NCBI RefSeq assembly: GCF_024653915.1
Contig: NZ_JANLGY010000004.1
Location: 1-64,000, forward strand
Direction: 5' to 3'
Source: Sulfuricaulis sp.
GTDB taxonomy: Bacteria > Pseudomonadota > Gammaproteobacteria > Acidiferrobacterales > Sulfurifustaceae
DNA: 64,000 bases
This document shows, in pieces, positions 43,631-51,322 of this stretch. The notes beneath the pieces are model-generated. The model had not been told where the DNA came from. It saw nothing but the letters and a program-made list of their open reading frames with translations, and did not search any database. The first letter of the stretch is position 1. The number at the start of each line of letters is the position of its first letter. A program made the translations under genes and the position numbers.

Positions 43631-44038
43631 CTAAAAGCTTAAAATCACGTCTTGCGATTGCATGAGGTCCGTCATTTCCTGCGTACCGATGACCTTCACG
43701 GGAACGATGAAGTCCTCCTCTTTCAGGCCGCGGGCATCCATGGACTCCTTTTCCACGTAAAGTTTCTCGATGTCATAACCTTCCAGTGCGCGAAAGGTTG
43801 GAGAGAAATTCTTGACGTCGATCGGTTTCGTGTGCTGCCCCTTGACGATCTGGTACACGCCGTCGTCCAGAAACGCCAGGCTCACGTCCTGATCGAATGC
43901 CGCCGCGATCAACACCACTTCCAGCGACTCCAGGGCGTAAATCGTGCCATAAGGCGCCTTGCGGTTGATGTACAGGAACTTTTTTACCTTGCCGCCCGCG
44001 TCCTCTTCCATATCAATTCCACCAGTTGCTTCAGTCAT
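43631..44038 (-). CDS. dsrF: DsrF, sulfurtransferase subunit
   Basis: A 135-residue TusC-like subunit of DsrEFH. The family start is FLYINRKAPYGTIYALESLE, followed by DQDVSLAFLDDGVYQIVKGQ and ALEGYDIEKLYVEKESMDARG. The N-terminal ~15 residues before this are charged and probably disordered; a shorter start at an internal Met is possible. DsrF has no active-site cysteine, as in other species. It lies between dsrE and dsrH. Confidence 0.93.
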   Translation of the reverse strand: MTEATGGIDMEEDAGGKVKKFLYINRKAPYGTIYALESLEVVLIAAAFDQDVSLAFLDDGVYQIVKGQHTKPIDVKNFSPTFRALEGYDIEKLYVEKESMDARGLKEEDFIVPVKVIGTQEMTDLMQSQDVILSF

Positions 44039-44062
44039 TCTACTAGCCTCGATAGTTCCGGG

Positions 44063-44425
44063 TTAATCGCCAAAGGTTACCAGCCGGTCCGACTGGATTC
44101 CCGTTTCGATCAACTGGCCCAGGCCGGAAATGCGAAAACCTTCCTGCAGGTTTTCGTCCTTGATGCCCCGGCGCAGTGCCGCCGCCACGCAGACTACCAG
44201 ATCGATGTGGTGATCCTTGGCCAGTTTCTGCCAGCGGTTGACGATATGACGGTCATCCGTCGGCGGCTCAGTCAACCGGCTCGAGTTGTAAACGCCGTCA
44301 TGATAGAAGAACACGCGATGAATCTTGTGCCCCTTTTCAATTGCGGCCTTGGTAAAAAGATAAGCCGTATCCGACGCCTGATGCGTATACGGCCCCTCGT
44401 TAATCAAAATACCCAACTTCATCAT
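44063..44425 (-). CDS. dsrE: DsrE, sulfurtransferase subunit with active-site cysteine
   Basis: A 120-residue TusD-like subunit. It starts LGILINEGPYTHQASDTAYL, has VFFYHDGVYNSSRLTEPP, and places the conserved cysteine in LVVCVAAALRRGIKDE at about residue 78, the residue that is persulfurated in Allochromatium DsrE. It is the first gene after dsrB, with a 94-base gap that could hold a transcript-processing site. It receives sulfur from upstream sulfurtransferases and passes it to DsrC. Confidence 0.95.
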   Translation of the reverse strand: MMKLGILINEGPYTHQASDTAYLFTKAAIEKGHKIHRVFFYHDGVYNSSRLTEPPTDDRHIVNRWQKLAKDHHIDLVVCVAAALRRGIKDENLQEGFRISGLGQLIETGIQSDRLVTFGD

Positions 44426-44519
44426 CGCTCCCCTTGATATTTATCAACACCCCGACGGTTTACGGGCCGACGCCGGGAAAACCCGGCGTCGATTGTGGCA
44501 ACAGCGTTTACGCTACGGG

Positions 44520-45599
44520 CTAAAAACGGATATGTGCCGACTGATTCAGCATGTGACGTGAACCACGCCAGTTGTCGATGTGGAACTTGGTAAACGGCAG
44601 TTCCGTCAGCTCAAAGAACCGCGGCCAGCCGATGCGTTCCACCCACTCGCCGACGCGTTCCCAATCTTTGGCGTCCTGCTTGTAGACCTTGAGAATTTTC
44701 TTGACGATGGTACCCACTTCCGGCCAGCGCGGCGGATTGTTCGGGATACCCGCGGCCACGAGTTTATGGAACATCGGCTTGGAGCGCGCATTGGAGTTTT
44801 TACCGCCGACCCAGATGGCGAGCTTGGAGTGTTCGGGGTCGTTGATCTGCATCGGCGGGCAGGGCGGAAAGCACGCGCCACAGCAGATGCATTTTTTTTC
44901 GTCGACTTCAAGCGAGGGCTTGCCGTTGACCATGGCCGGACGAATTGCCGCCACCGGGCAGCGCGCCACCACGGAAGGACGCTCGCACACGTTGGCCACG
45001 AGATCATGATTGATCTTCGGCGGCTTGGTGTGCTGCACGTTGATGGCGATGTCGCCCTGACCGCCGCAGTTGATCTGGCAGCAGGAGGTGGTGATGTGCA
45101 CGCGGTTCGGCATGTCTTCCTTGATGAACTCATCATGCAGGTCGTCCATCAGCGCCTTCACCACGCCCGAAGCGTCGGTGCCCGGGATGTCGCAATGCAG
45201 CCAGCCCTGGGTGTGGGAAATCATGGTCACCGAGTTGCCGGTGCCGCCGACTGGGTAGCCGGCCTCTTCAAACGCCTTGATCAGCGGTTCGACCTTGTCG
45301 GCGCTGGAGAGCGAGATTTCCATATTCGAACGGATGGTAAACCGCACATATCCTTCGCCGAGTTTGTCGATGATGTCGCACAGCAGGTTGATCTCGTAGG
45401 GACCAAGTTGACGCTGGGTGCCGACGCGCACCGTCCAGATTTCGTCGCCGCTCTTGGCGACGTGATGCAGAACGCCAGGACGGGGACGGTCGTGATACGC
45501 CCAGTTTCCGTAGTTTCTGATCATCAGGGGATGCATATATTGGAACGCATCCGGGCACCCGGTCTCAATCGGTGGGCGCATTTTTGGTGCTTCTGCCAT
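44520..45599 (-). CDS. dsrB: DsrB, reverse dissimilatory sulfite reductase beta subunit
   Basis: A 359-residue subunit carrying the catalytic sirohaem-[4Fe-4S] centre. Motif TSCCQINCGGQGDIAINV provides part of the cluster ligands, and CERPSVVARCPVAAIRP the rest. A ferredoxin domain follows (KCICCGACFPPCPPMQIND). It starts with PIETGCPDAFQYMHPLMIRN, typical of DsrB. It lies 57 bases after dsrA. In sulfur oxidisers the enzyme runs in reverse, turning DsrC-bound sulfane sulfur into sulfite. Confidence 0.97.
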   Translation of the reverse strand: MAEAPKMRPPIETGCPDAFQYMHPLMIRNYGNWAYHDRPRPGVLHHVAKSGDEIWTVRVGTQRQLGPYEINLLCDIIDKLGEGYVRFTIRSNMEISLSSADKVEPLIKAFEEAGYPVGGTGNSVTMISHTQGWLHCDIPGTDASGVVKALMDDLHDEFIKEDMPNRVHITTSCCQINCGGQGDIAINVQHTKPPKINHDLVANVCERPSVVARCPVAAIRPAMVNGKPSLEVDEKKCICCGACFPPCPPMQINDPEHSKLAIWVGGKNSNARSKPMFHKLVAAGIPNNPPRWPEVGTIVKKILKVYKQDAKDWERVGEWVERIGWPRFFELTELPFTKFHIDNWRGSRHMLNQSAHIRF

Positions 45600-45656
45600 G
45601 GGTCAGTTCTCCAAAACGTTTGTTCGACGTGTATGCAATGTTTTGCCGGATCCGGA

Positions 45657-46970
45657 TCAGCCTGCTGCCTGCTGCTTGCGCTTCTTCCACTTTTCGGCTT
45701 CCTGATCCCACTCGTCCAGGCGGACGTAGGAGCTGGTGCGTGGCTGGTTGATCATGTTCGGATCCACCTCGAGGCCGATGCCTTCCAGAAAGTTAACCAA
45801 GCCGATGCGCTCGATCATTTCGCCACAACGCTCGTGCTCCAGGCCGTTCTCGGCCCAGAAGTCGATGGTGCTGGCGGCAATCTCGCGAATCCGCTCGTAA
45901 TCCGCGTCGGTATCGAGCTTCATGAACGGAATAATGACGGTGCCAAAGGTGTCGCCGATCTTCAGCGTGCGCTTGCCGCCGATGAGCAGGGTGATGCCCT
46001 TGTCGTCGCCGGGCTTGAGTGCCTTGGTCATGACGTTAATGCAATGCATGCAGCGCACGCAGTTGCGGTTGTCCACGTCCAAGGTGTCGTCGTCGTTCAG
46101 TGACAACGCCTTGGTCGGGCAGCGGTTCACAACATTGTCGATGACATACTTGCGGCTCTTGCTCTTGATGAAGGTTTTGACTTCCTTCTGGTCGACCTTC
46201 ATGTCGTCGCGCCAGGTGCCGATGACAGCAAAGTCGGCGCGCTGGATCGAGTTCATGCAGTCGTTCGGACAGCCCGATACCTTGAACTTGAATTTGTAGG
46301 GCAGGGCCGGACGATGCATGTCGTCGATGAAGTTGTTCACCAGAACGCGATGGATTTTCTGCTCGTTGGCGTTCGACTGCTCGCAACGTGCCGCGCCGAC
46401 GCAGGACATGGCGGTGCGCACACAGGGGCCGGCGCCGCCGAGGTCCCAGCCGTATTCGTTGATCTCGTCGAAGAAGTGCTGCGTGTTCTCGCTGGTGGTA
46501 CCGATGAACATGATGTTGCCGGTCTGGCCGTGGAACGCGATCAGACCCGAGCCCCATTTATTCCAGGAGTCGGATAACTGACGCAGCATTTTGGTGGTGT
46601 AGTGATTGCCGGCAGGCGGCTGAACGCGGAGGGTGTGGAATTCTTTGGCTTCGGGGAACATGGGCTTGCCATCCTTCCCCATCAGCTCGGTGAAGCGGGG
46701 AATGATGCCACCGCCGTAACCGAATACGGATACTGTTCCGCCTTTCCAATAGCCTTTACGAGTGGTGTAGGAGTGTTCGAGCTGCCCCAGCAGGTCGACC
46801 ATCATGTTGTTGTTGTGCGCCAGACGTTTCAGTCCGGTCACGAAGCTGGGCCACGGTCCGCTCTCCAGCTGATCCAGCATCGGTGTCTTGTGGAACGGCT
46901 TGGTGGATTTCTTTTCCTTCGGGATGAAGGACGAATGTTTATCCGGATTCTTCGGTTGATTCTGGGCCAT
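45657..46970 (-). CDS. dsrA: DsrA, reverse dissimilatory sulfite reductase alpha subunit
   Basis: A 437-residue alpha subunit of the alpha2beta2 sulfite reductase. The sirohaem and cluster ligands are in RTAMSCVGAARCEQSNANEQ and FKVSGCPNDCMNSIQRADFA, and a ferredoxin domain has VVNRCPTKALSL and CVRCMHCINVM. It opens the minus-strand dsr operon and has a strong ribosome-binding site (AGGAGGT, about ten bases before the ATG). The charged first ~30 residues are longer than in some homologues. The following genes dsrB to dsrR are all on this strand with short gaps. Confidence 0.97.
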   Translation of the reverse strand: MAQNQPKNPDKHSSFIPKEKKSTKPFHKTPMLDQLESGPWPSFVTGLKRLAHNNNMMVDLLGQLEHSYTTRKGYWKGGTVSVFGYGGGIIPRFTELMGKDGKPMFPEAKEFHTLRVQPPAGNHYTTKMLRQLSDSWNKWGSGLIAFHGQTGNIMFIGTTSENTQHFFDEINEYGWDLGGAGPCVRTAMSCVGAARCEQSNANEQKIHRVLVNNFIDDMHRPALPYKFKFKVSGCPNDCMNSIQRADFAVIGTWRDDMKVDQKEVKTFIKSKSRKYVIDNVVNRCPTKALSLNDDDTLDVDNRNCVRCMHCINVMTKALKPGDDKGITLLIGGKRTLKIGDTFGTVIIPFMKLDTDADYERIREIAASTIDFWAENGLEHERCGEMIERIGLVNFLEGIGLEVDPNMINQPRTSSYVRLDEWDQEAEKWKKRKQQAAG

Positions 46971-47335
46971 TTAAACTACCTCCTGCGCGTCGGAAGGATA
47001 TAATACGGTCTTCAAGCGGTTATCTCGCTGAAAGGCTATCGTTTCTGTTAATTCAATTCTTGCGAAGGGTCAGTCTAAACGGGACCCCTAATAAAAAAAT
47101 CACTCGTTAGAGAGAGCCTTCCCGGGTTTGTCCCTCCCGAAAGGGATATAAGAAGCAGTGCGAAGGTCTCCACCGGAAAGCGTGTAATATACAACTAATT
47201 GATTTAAAGTACTAATGTCGCAGGAAAACCCCTCATAATATAATTTGATCAAGACGAATAGCAGCGGCGTTTTTGATTTAAATATTTGCCAGACGTTCCC
47301 ATTACTACCCTTAGTCACGCACAGGATTTCGCACA
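46971..47335. promoter_or_regulatory. Divergent control region between dsrA and the TauD-like gene
   Basis: The 365 bases hold no supportable gene. The dsrA ribosome-binding site is at the left end. AT-rich segments such as TAATATAATTTGATCAA near 47238-47252 could carry promoter or FNR-type half sites, and a hairpin with TCCCTCCCGAAAGGGA arms lies near 47130. The region must contain start sites for both the dsr operon and the opposite gene run, so it is the place where the two would be coordinated. No regulator site can be named with confidence. Confidence 0.55.
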
Positions 47336-48331
47336 TTGAATAATCCCGCCGATGTTGCTCGTGCCAGCGAAGCGCCGGAAAGCAGCCCCTTCAGCCTGCA
47401 ATACAGTGCGGCGTATCAGCGTTGGCGTGATGCCAAGCTGAAATCGTATCCCGCCACGGCGGATGACCTGGTAGTGGAAGTTGCTAACCCCCTGGTGCTG
47501 ACAAATGCCGAGGCCGGAGCGATGTTGAGTGCCTGCAGAAAAACCAACATGGTCATCTATGCAAGCCAGGCGAGCCGGGAAGACAAGGAAATTCCGCGCG
47601 CCGTAAGCGAGCGTTTCGGTTTGCACCGCTTCGACAGCAACATGCTCGCGGACGATGATGGCATTACTTCGCTGCAAGTGGCGGAGGAGAAGTCGCAGCG
47701 TGGCTATATCCCGTATTCCAGCAAGCGCCTCCTGTGGCACACGGACGGCTATTACAATAGTGCCGAGAGGCGCATTCGCGCGTTTGCATTGCATTGCGTT
47801 TCGCCGGCGGCGGAAGGCGGCGATAACAGTCTGCTGGACCACGAGGCTGCCTACATCTTGATGCGTGATGCCAATCCGGAATATATCCACGCGCTGATGG
47901 CACCGGACGCCATGACCATTCCCGCCAACACGGAAGCCGGCGCGGAAACGCGTCCGGCGGTGACCGGACCGGTGTTTTCCGTCGATCCTGCCGGCGGCAA
48001 TCTGCACATGCGCTATACCGCGCGCACGCGCTCCATTGAATGGAAGCAGGACGCGGCTACGCGGGAGGCGGTGCAGTTTCTGGAGAAGCTGCTGGCCGGC
48101 GAGTCGCCATTCATATTCCGACATCGAATGACAGCCGGGCAGGGCCTGATGTGCAACAACGTGCTGCATAACCGCACGGCCTTTGCGGATGATATCGACA
48201 GGGGAATCGCTAGACTGGTGTACCGGGCGCGCTATTATGACCGCATCCGCGGGACAAATTTGAACGAAGTTTTCACCCCCTTTCCATCTCTCCCCCGTAA
48301 AGGGGGAGAGGAAGTCGGTAGAGAACCTTGA
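47336..48331 (+). CDS. TauD/TfdA-family Fe(II)/2-oxoglutarate dioxygenase
   Basis: A 331-residue cytosolic oxygenase. The iron ligands are visible: HTD in RLLWHTDGYYN at about residue 135, and the distal His in MCNNVLHNRTAFADD at about 280, followed by RLVYRARYYDRI. It resembles the GbbH/TauD branch; the substrate is not evident, but a sulfonate or related sulfur compound is possible. The start is a TTG at 47336 after AGGATTT. The last ~15 residues (SLPRKGGEEVGREP) translate a palindromic repeat and probably extended the protein. It heads the run diverging from dsrA. Confidence 0.85.
   Translation: MNNPADVARASEAPESSPFSLQYSAAYQRWRDAKLKSYPATADDLVVEVANPLVLTNAEAGAMLSACRKTNMVIYASQASREDKEIPRAVSERFGLHRFDSNMLADDDGITSLQVAEEKSQRGYIPYSSKRLLWHTDGYYNSAERRIRAFALHCVSPAAEGGDNSLLDHEAAYILMRDANPEYIHALMAPDAMTIPANTEAGAETRPAVTGPVFSVDPAGGNLHMRYTARTRSIEWKQDAATREAVQFLEKLLAGESPFIFRHRMTAGQGLMCNNVLHNRTAFADDIDRGIARLVYRARYYDRIRGTNLNEVFTPFPSLPRKGGEEVGREP
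48288..48310. repeat. Palindromic repeat at the 3' end of the TauD-like gene
   Basis: CTCTCCCCC and GGGGGAGAG enclose GTAAA. It is translated as part of the last residues of the oxygenase and resembles the palindrome inside dsrN. Confidence 0.75.
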
Positions 48332-48344
48332 ATATGGTCTGGCC

Positions 48345-48542
48345 ATGTTGCACCTGAGCGAAATACTTTTGCAGCATCACGACATCGCGACGTTTGAACA
48401 ACTGTTGGAAGTGGTGCGTAGCCGCGCGCAATCGGAAATGTTTTTTCGCATCGATATCAAGCCGACTTATCCGGACACACCGGCAAATTGGGAAGATCAG
48501 CTCGAAGGCGCTTTCGTCGGCATCCATTCCATTACCAGATAA
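48345..48542 (+). CDS. Small unknown protein in the dsr-linked run
   Basis: A 65-residue acidic soluble protein with no family I recognise. It has a helix-like N-terminus (MLHLSEILLQHHDIATFEQL) and a C-terminal part with PTYPDTPANWEDQLEGAFVG. It lies 13 bases after the TauD-like gene and five bases before the next gene, all on the plus strand, which supports it being real. No cysteine is present. Confidence 0.6.
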   Translation: MLHLSEILLQHHDIATFEQLLEVVRSRAQSEMFFRIDIKPTYPDTPANWEDQLEGAFVGIHSITR

Positions 48543-48547
48543 TTTTT

Positions 48548-49255
48548 ATGAAATACCTTAAAGATGAAAGTTTCACGACAGACATGGACAGCGCAGAGGA
48601 TTCTCAGGAATCCTCTGTCTTGCTCGAAGCCCAGCTGGCCGAGTTCAGGCGCCAAATGCTGGAGCTGCCACCCAACTACGATCCACTCTCGCGCGCTGAC
48701 CTGCTGTTGCAAATCGGACGCACGCTGATACGGCTGGAAAAAAACCAGGACGCCTGGGACGCCGGGCGCGAGGCCTTCGATATTTTCACGGTGCGCGAAG
48801 CCTGGGAGGGCGCGGTGCAGGCCTGCGACATCCTGTTTCTGTCGGAGCAACCGGAATCGCTCGCGGCGCTCGGGCAGGGGATTTGGCTCACGGTTACCTT
48901 TCCCATGGACCCCGAGCTGTCGGTGGCGATGTTGCAACACGTGGTGGATGAAACTCCAGCGGACTCCGACGGCGCCGCGGTGGCGGCGACGGTGGCGCAT
49001 TACCTCGTGGACTTGCGCGCCGAGGGGCGCCAACGTGAAGACCTGATGTTTTACAGCAACCAGCTTCTGGCAACGGTAGCGCGGCGGCACAGCGACGCGC
49101 ACGACCAGGAGGCTTTTAGCCGCTGGTTCAAGAAACTCGAGCTCGACGATCCGGCGAAATTCCTGCCACGTCTGCGTAATGTCGTGGACGTGCTGGTGCA
49201 GGATGAGTGGTGGATCGACCGCGATGCCATACGCGAGAAGCTCCCGGTTAACTGA
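48548..49255 (+). CDS. Unknown helical protein in the dsr-linked run
   Basis: A 235-residue acidic soluble protein, probably all-helical. Segments such as LSRADLLLQIGRTLIRLEKN and AWDAGREAFDIFTVREAWEG look like degenerate TPR-type helical pairs, but no clear TPR consensus repeats. The single cysteine (AVQACDILFL) is not in a known motif. The start at 48548 is chosen for its spacing. It is 12 bases before the Cas6-like gene. I do not recognise the family. Confidence 0.7.
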   Translation: MKYLKDESFTTDMDSAEDSQESSVLLEAQLAEFRRQMLELPPNYDPLSRADLLLQIGRTLIRLEKNQDAWDAGREAFDIFTVREAWEGAVQACDILFLSEQPESLAALGQGIWLTVTFPMDPELSVAMLQHVVDETPADSDGAAVAATVAHYLVDLRAEGRQREDLMFYSNQLLATVARRHSDAHDQEAFSRWFKKLELDDPAKFLPRLRNVVDVLVQDEWWIDRDAIREKLPVN

Positions 49256-49267
49256 CGACTCGCGGAA

Positions 49268-49951
49268 ATGTTCTGGCAAGAAGCCAAAGATAATGAGCGT
49301 TATATCGTCCCGGACGATATCGTGGATCTGGTCTTCAGCATCCAGTGTCGCACCCTGCCGGTGGACCATTCCTACTCGTTGTCACAAGCCATTTCCAAAG
49401 CGCTCCCCTGGTTTGCGGCTGAAGCGCATGCCGGGCTTCATACCATCCACGGAGCGGAGTCGGGCAATGGCTGGATGCGCCCGGAAGATCCCAACGCCTT
49501 GCTGCATTTGTCACGCCGCACCAAGCTCATGCTGCGCCTGCCCAAGCAGCGCATCGAGGATGCCTGCAAATTGACCGGGCAGACGCTGGATATCGGCGGG
49601 AATTCAATGCAAGTGGGAAAGGCCGTGGTCAAACCGCTCAGCCCGATTACGACACTTTTCTCACGCTATATTGTTGCCAGCGAAAGCCTGGACGAAACGG
49701 CTTTCATGCGCGAGGCACAGTCACTGCTGGCAAATATCGGGGTCAATCCGATAAAAATGCTATGTGGCATCGAGCGGGTAATCAGCACGCCTGCCAGGAA
49801 AATACGTACCCGTAGCCTGATGCTCGCGGACTTGGCCGTGGAGGAATCGGTCAGGCTCCAGCAGCGCGGTTTGGGCCCGGAGCGAACGCTTGGCTGCGGG
49901 CTGTTTCTCCCGCACAAGGATATTCATGAAGTCCGGCCTGACTTGGATTAA
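49268..49951 (+). CDS. Cas6/Cmx6-family (RAMP) protein without a CRISPR array
   Basis: A 227-residue protein matching the Cas6 subtype known from MYXAN CRISPR systems. Characteristic parts are CRTLPVDHSYSLSQAISKAL at the start, LHTIHGAESGNGW with a histidine in the usual active-site region, KLMLRLPKQRIEDACKL, and the C-terminal EESVRLQQRGLGPERTLGCG glycine-rich loop followed by LFLPHKD. Cas6 proteins cut or bind CRISPR RNA hairpins. No other cas gene and no repeat array lies in this window. The gene sits 12 bases after an unknown and 73 bases before the DsrC paralogue, so a non-CRISPR role linked to sulfur oxidation is more likely. Confidence 0.78.
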   Translation: MFWQEAKDNERYIVPDDIVDLVFSIQCRTLPVDHSYSLSQAISKALPWFAAEAHAGLHTIHGAESGNGWMRPEDPNALLHLSRRTKLMLRLPKQRIEDACKLTGQTLDIGGNSMQVGKAVVKPLSPITTLFSRYIVASESLDETAFMREAQSLLANIGVNPIKMLCGIERVISTPARKIRTRSLMLADLAVEESVRLQQRGLGPERTLGCGLFLPHKDIHEVRPDLD

Positions 49952-50024
49952 GCCTCATCGCTTTGTATTATTCGTTTTTTCGACGTCATTAAAAACATCT
50001 GCCTGAAATTTGAGGGGAACTTAT

Positions 50025-50363
50025 ATGAGTTATGAGTTTAACGGCAAGACCATCGACACCGATGCCAACGGTTATCTGAAAAACGCCGAAGACTGGAACA
50101 AGGAACTGGCCGAGCATATTGCCACGTCGGAAGGCATTTCGCTGACACCAAAGCACTGGGATCTCATCGACTACCTGCGGGATATGTATCTCAGCCACGG
50201 TGGTGAGCAGCCCAACACGCGTCATATTGTGAAGGCGATGTCGGACAAGTGGGGCACCAATGCCAGTCAGAAGGATATTTACGATTTGTTCCCGAAGGAC
50301 CCGAGCAAGCAGGGCGGACGCATCGCCGGTTTGCCCGAGTCGCGCCGCAAGGGCGGATATTAA
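50025..50363 (+). CDS. DsrC/TusE-family protein lacking both redox cysteines
   Basis: A 112-residue DsrC-like protein. The core is well kept (TIDTDANGYLKNAEDWNKEL, LTPKHWDLIDYLRDMYLSHG, TNASQKDIYDLFPKDPSKQG). The C-terminal arm ends GGRIAGLPESRRKGGY, so both cysteines of DsrC, and the penultimate one of TusE, are replaced; it cannot carry sulfur the same way. This fits the cysteine-free RspA-type branch, thought to be regulatory. A good ribosome-binding site (GAGGGGAA) precedes the ATG at 50025. It lies between the Cas6-like gene and a rhodanese. Confidence 0.9.
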   Translation: MSYEFNGKTIDTDANGYLKNAEDWNKELAEHIATSEGISLTPKHWDLIDYLRDMYLSHGGEQPNTRHIVKAMSDKWGTNASQKDIYDLFPKDPSKQGGRIAGLPESRRKGGY

Positions 50364-50366
50364 AAA

Positions 50367-50448
50367 TCAGCAGCAAGTTACAAGTTGCAAGTGGCAAGGT
50401 AGAATCGTTTTTTACTCGCCACTTTAAACTTGCTACTGGCTACTGCTG
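50367..50448. repeat. Inverted repeat abutting the rhodanese start
   Basis: A left arm beginning CAGCAGCAAGTTACAAGTTG and an inverted right arm ending ACTGGCTACTGCTG enclose about 20 bases. The right arm ends directly before the GTG start codon, leaving no room for a usual ribosome-binding site. Its degenerate AAGT units resemble those between dsrL and dsrJ. Confidence 0.7.
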
Positions 50449-51294
50449 GTGTTAACCACCCTTGTCGATACGGAAACGCTGTCACGGCACCTGGACGACC
50501 CGCGCTGGGTCGTCGTGGATTGCCGTTTTGCCCTGACAGACCCGGAAGCCGGACGGCGCGCTTATGCCGTCGGGCACATTCCCGGCGCGCGCTACGCACA
50601 CCTCAACGAGGATCTGTCGTCTCCCGTTACACGCAACAGCGGTCGGCATCCGCTTCCCTTTCCCAATACGTTAGCGGAAAAACTCAGCCGTTGGGGCATC
50701 GATAAAAACAGCCAGGTTGTTGTGTATGACGATTCCTTCGGCGCCATGGCGGCGCGGCTGTGGTGGCTGCTGCGTTGGCTTGGACATGAGACCGTGGCGG
50801 TGCTCGATGCCGGTTACCCGAAGTGGGTGCGCGAGAAGCGTCCGGTGACGACTGAATTGCCCGAGATCAAGGCAACACAATTCCATCCGACGATTAATAA
50901 CGGTTTGTGGGTTGACGCCGATCATGTATTGGAAATGACACGCGACATGAAAGGGCTTCTGATCGACGCACGCGCCGAGGAGCGTTTCCGTGGCGAGGTC
51001 GAACCACTGGACAAGGTGGCGGGCCATATTCCTGGCGCGAACAATATGCCTTATGAAGACAATCTCGACATCAGCAGCGAATTCATGTCTGATGAAGCCT
51101 TGCGCGAGCATTATCTGGCGCTGCTGGACAAGACGCCGCCGGACAAAGTCGTGCACATGTGCGGGTCGGGCGTGACCGCCTGCCACAGCATCCTCGCCAT
51201 GGAGCACGCCGGGCTTTCAGGCGCAAAATTGTATCCCGGCAGCTGGAGCGAGTGGATCGCCGACCCGAAGCGCCCGGTTGCCAAAGGCGAGTAA
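50449..51294 (+). CDS. Thiosulfate/3-mercaptopyruvate sulfurtransferase (rhodanese)
   Basis: A 281-residue tandem-rhodanese enzyme (SseA/TST family). The inactive first domain has HLDDPRWVVVDCRFALTDP and GHIPGARYAHLNEDLSSPV; the active second domain has the catalytic cysteine in VVHMCGSGVTACHSILAM at about residue 240, and ends with YPGSWSEWIADPKRPVAKGE. It should deliver sulfane sulfur in the cytosol, a possible donor for the Dsr pathway. The GTG start follows an inverted repeat with no clear ribosome-binding site, so the exact start is uncertain. Confidence 0.9.
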   Translation: MLTTLVDTETLSRHLDDPRWVVVDCRFALTDPEAGRRAYAVGHIPGARYAHLNEDLSSPVTRNSGRHPLPFPNTLAEKLSRWGIDKNSQVVVYDDSFGAMAARLWWLLRWLGHETVAVLDAGYPKWVREKRPVTTELPEIKATQFHPTINNGLWVDADHVLEMTRDMKGLLIDARAEERFRGEVEPLDKVAGHIPGANNMPYEDNLDISSEFMSDEALREHYLALLDKTPPDKVVHMCGSGVTACHSILAMEHAGLSGAKLYPGSWSEWIADPKRPVAKGE

Positions 51295-51322
51295 AAATTT
51301 CAATTGAAGTCACAATCGAGCC

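Noticed and set aside
44580-46103. Long open frame on the plus strand opposite dsrA and dsrB
   Set aside because: It lies wholly antisense to two well-supported genes, has no ribosome-binding site, and its composition reflects the codon pattern of dsrA/dsrB read backwards.
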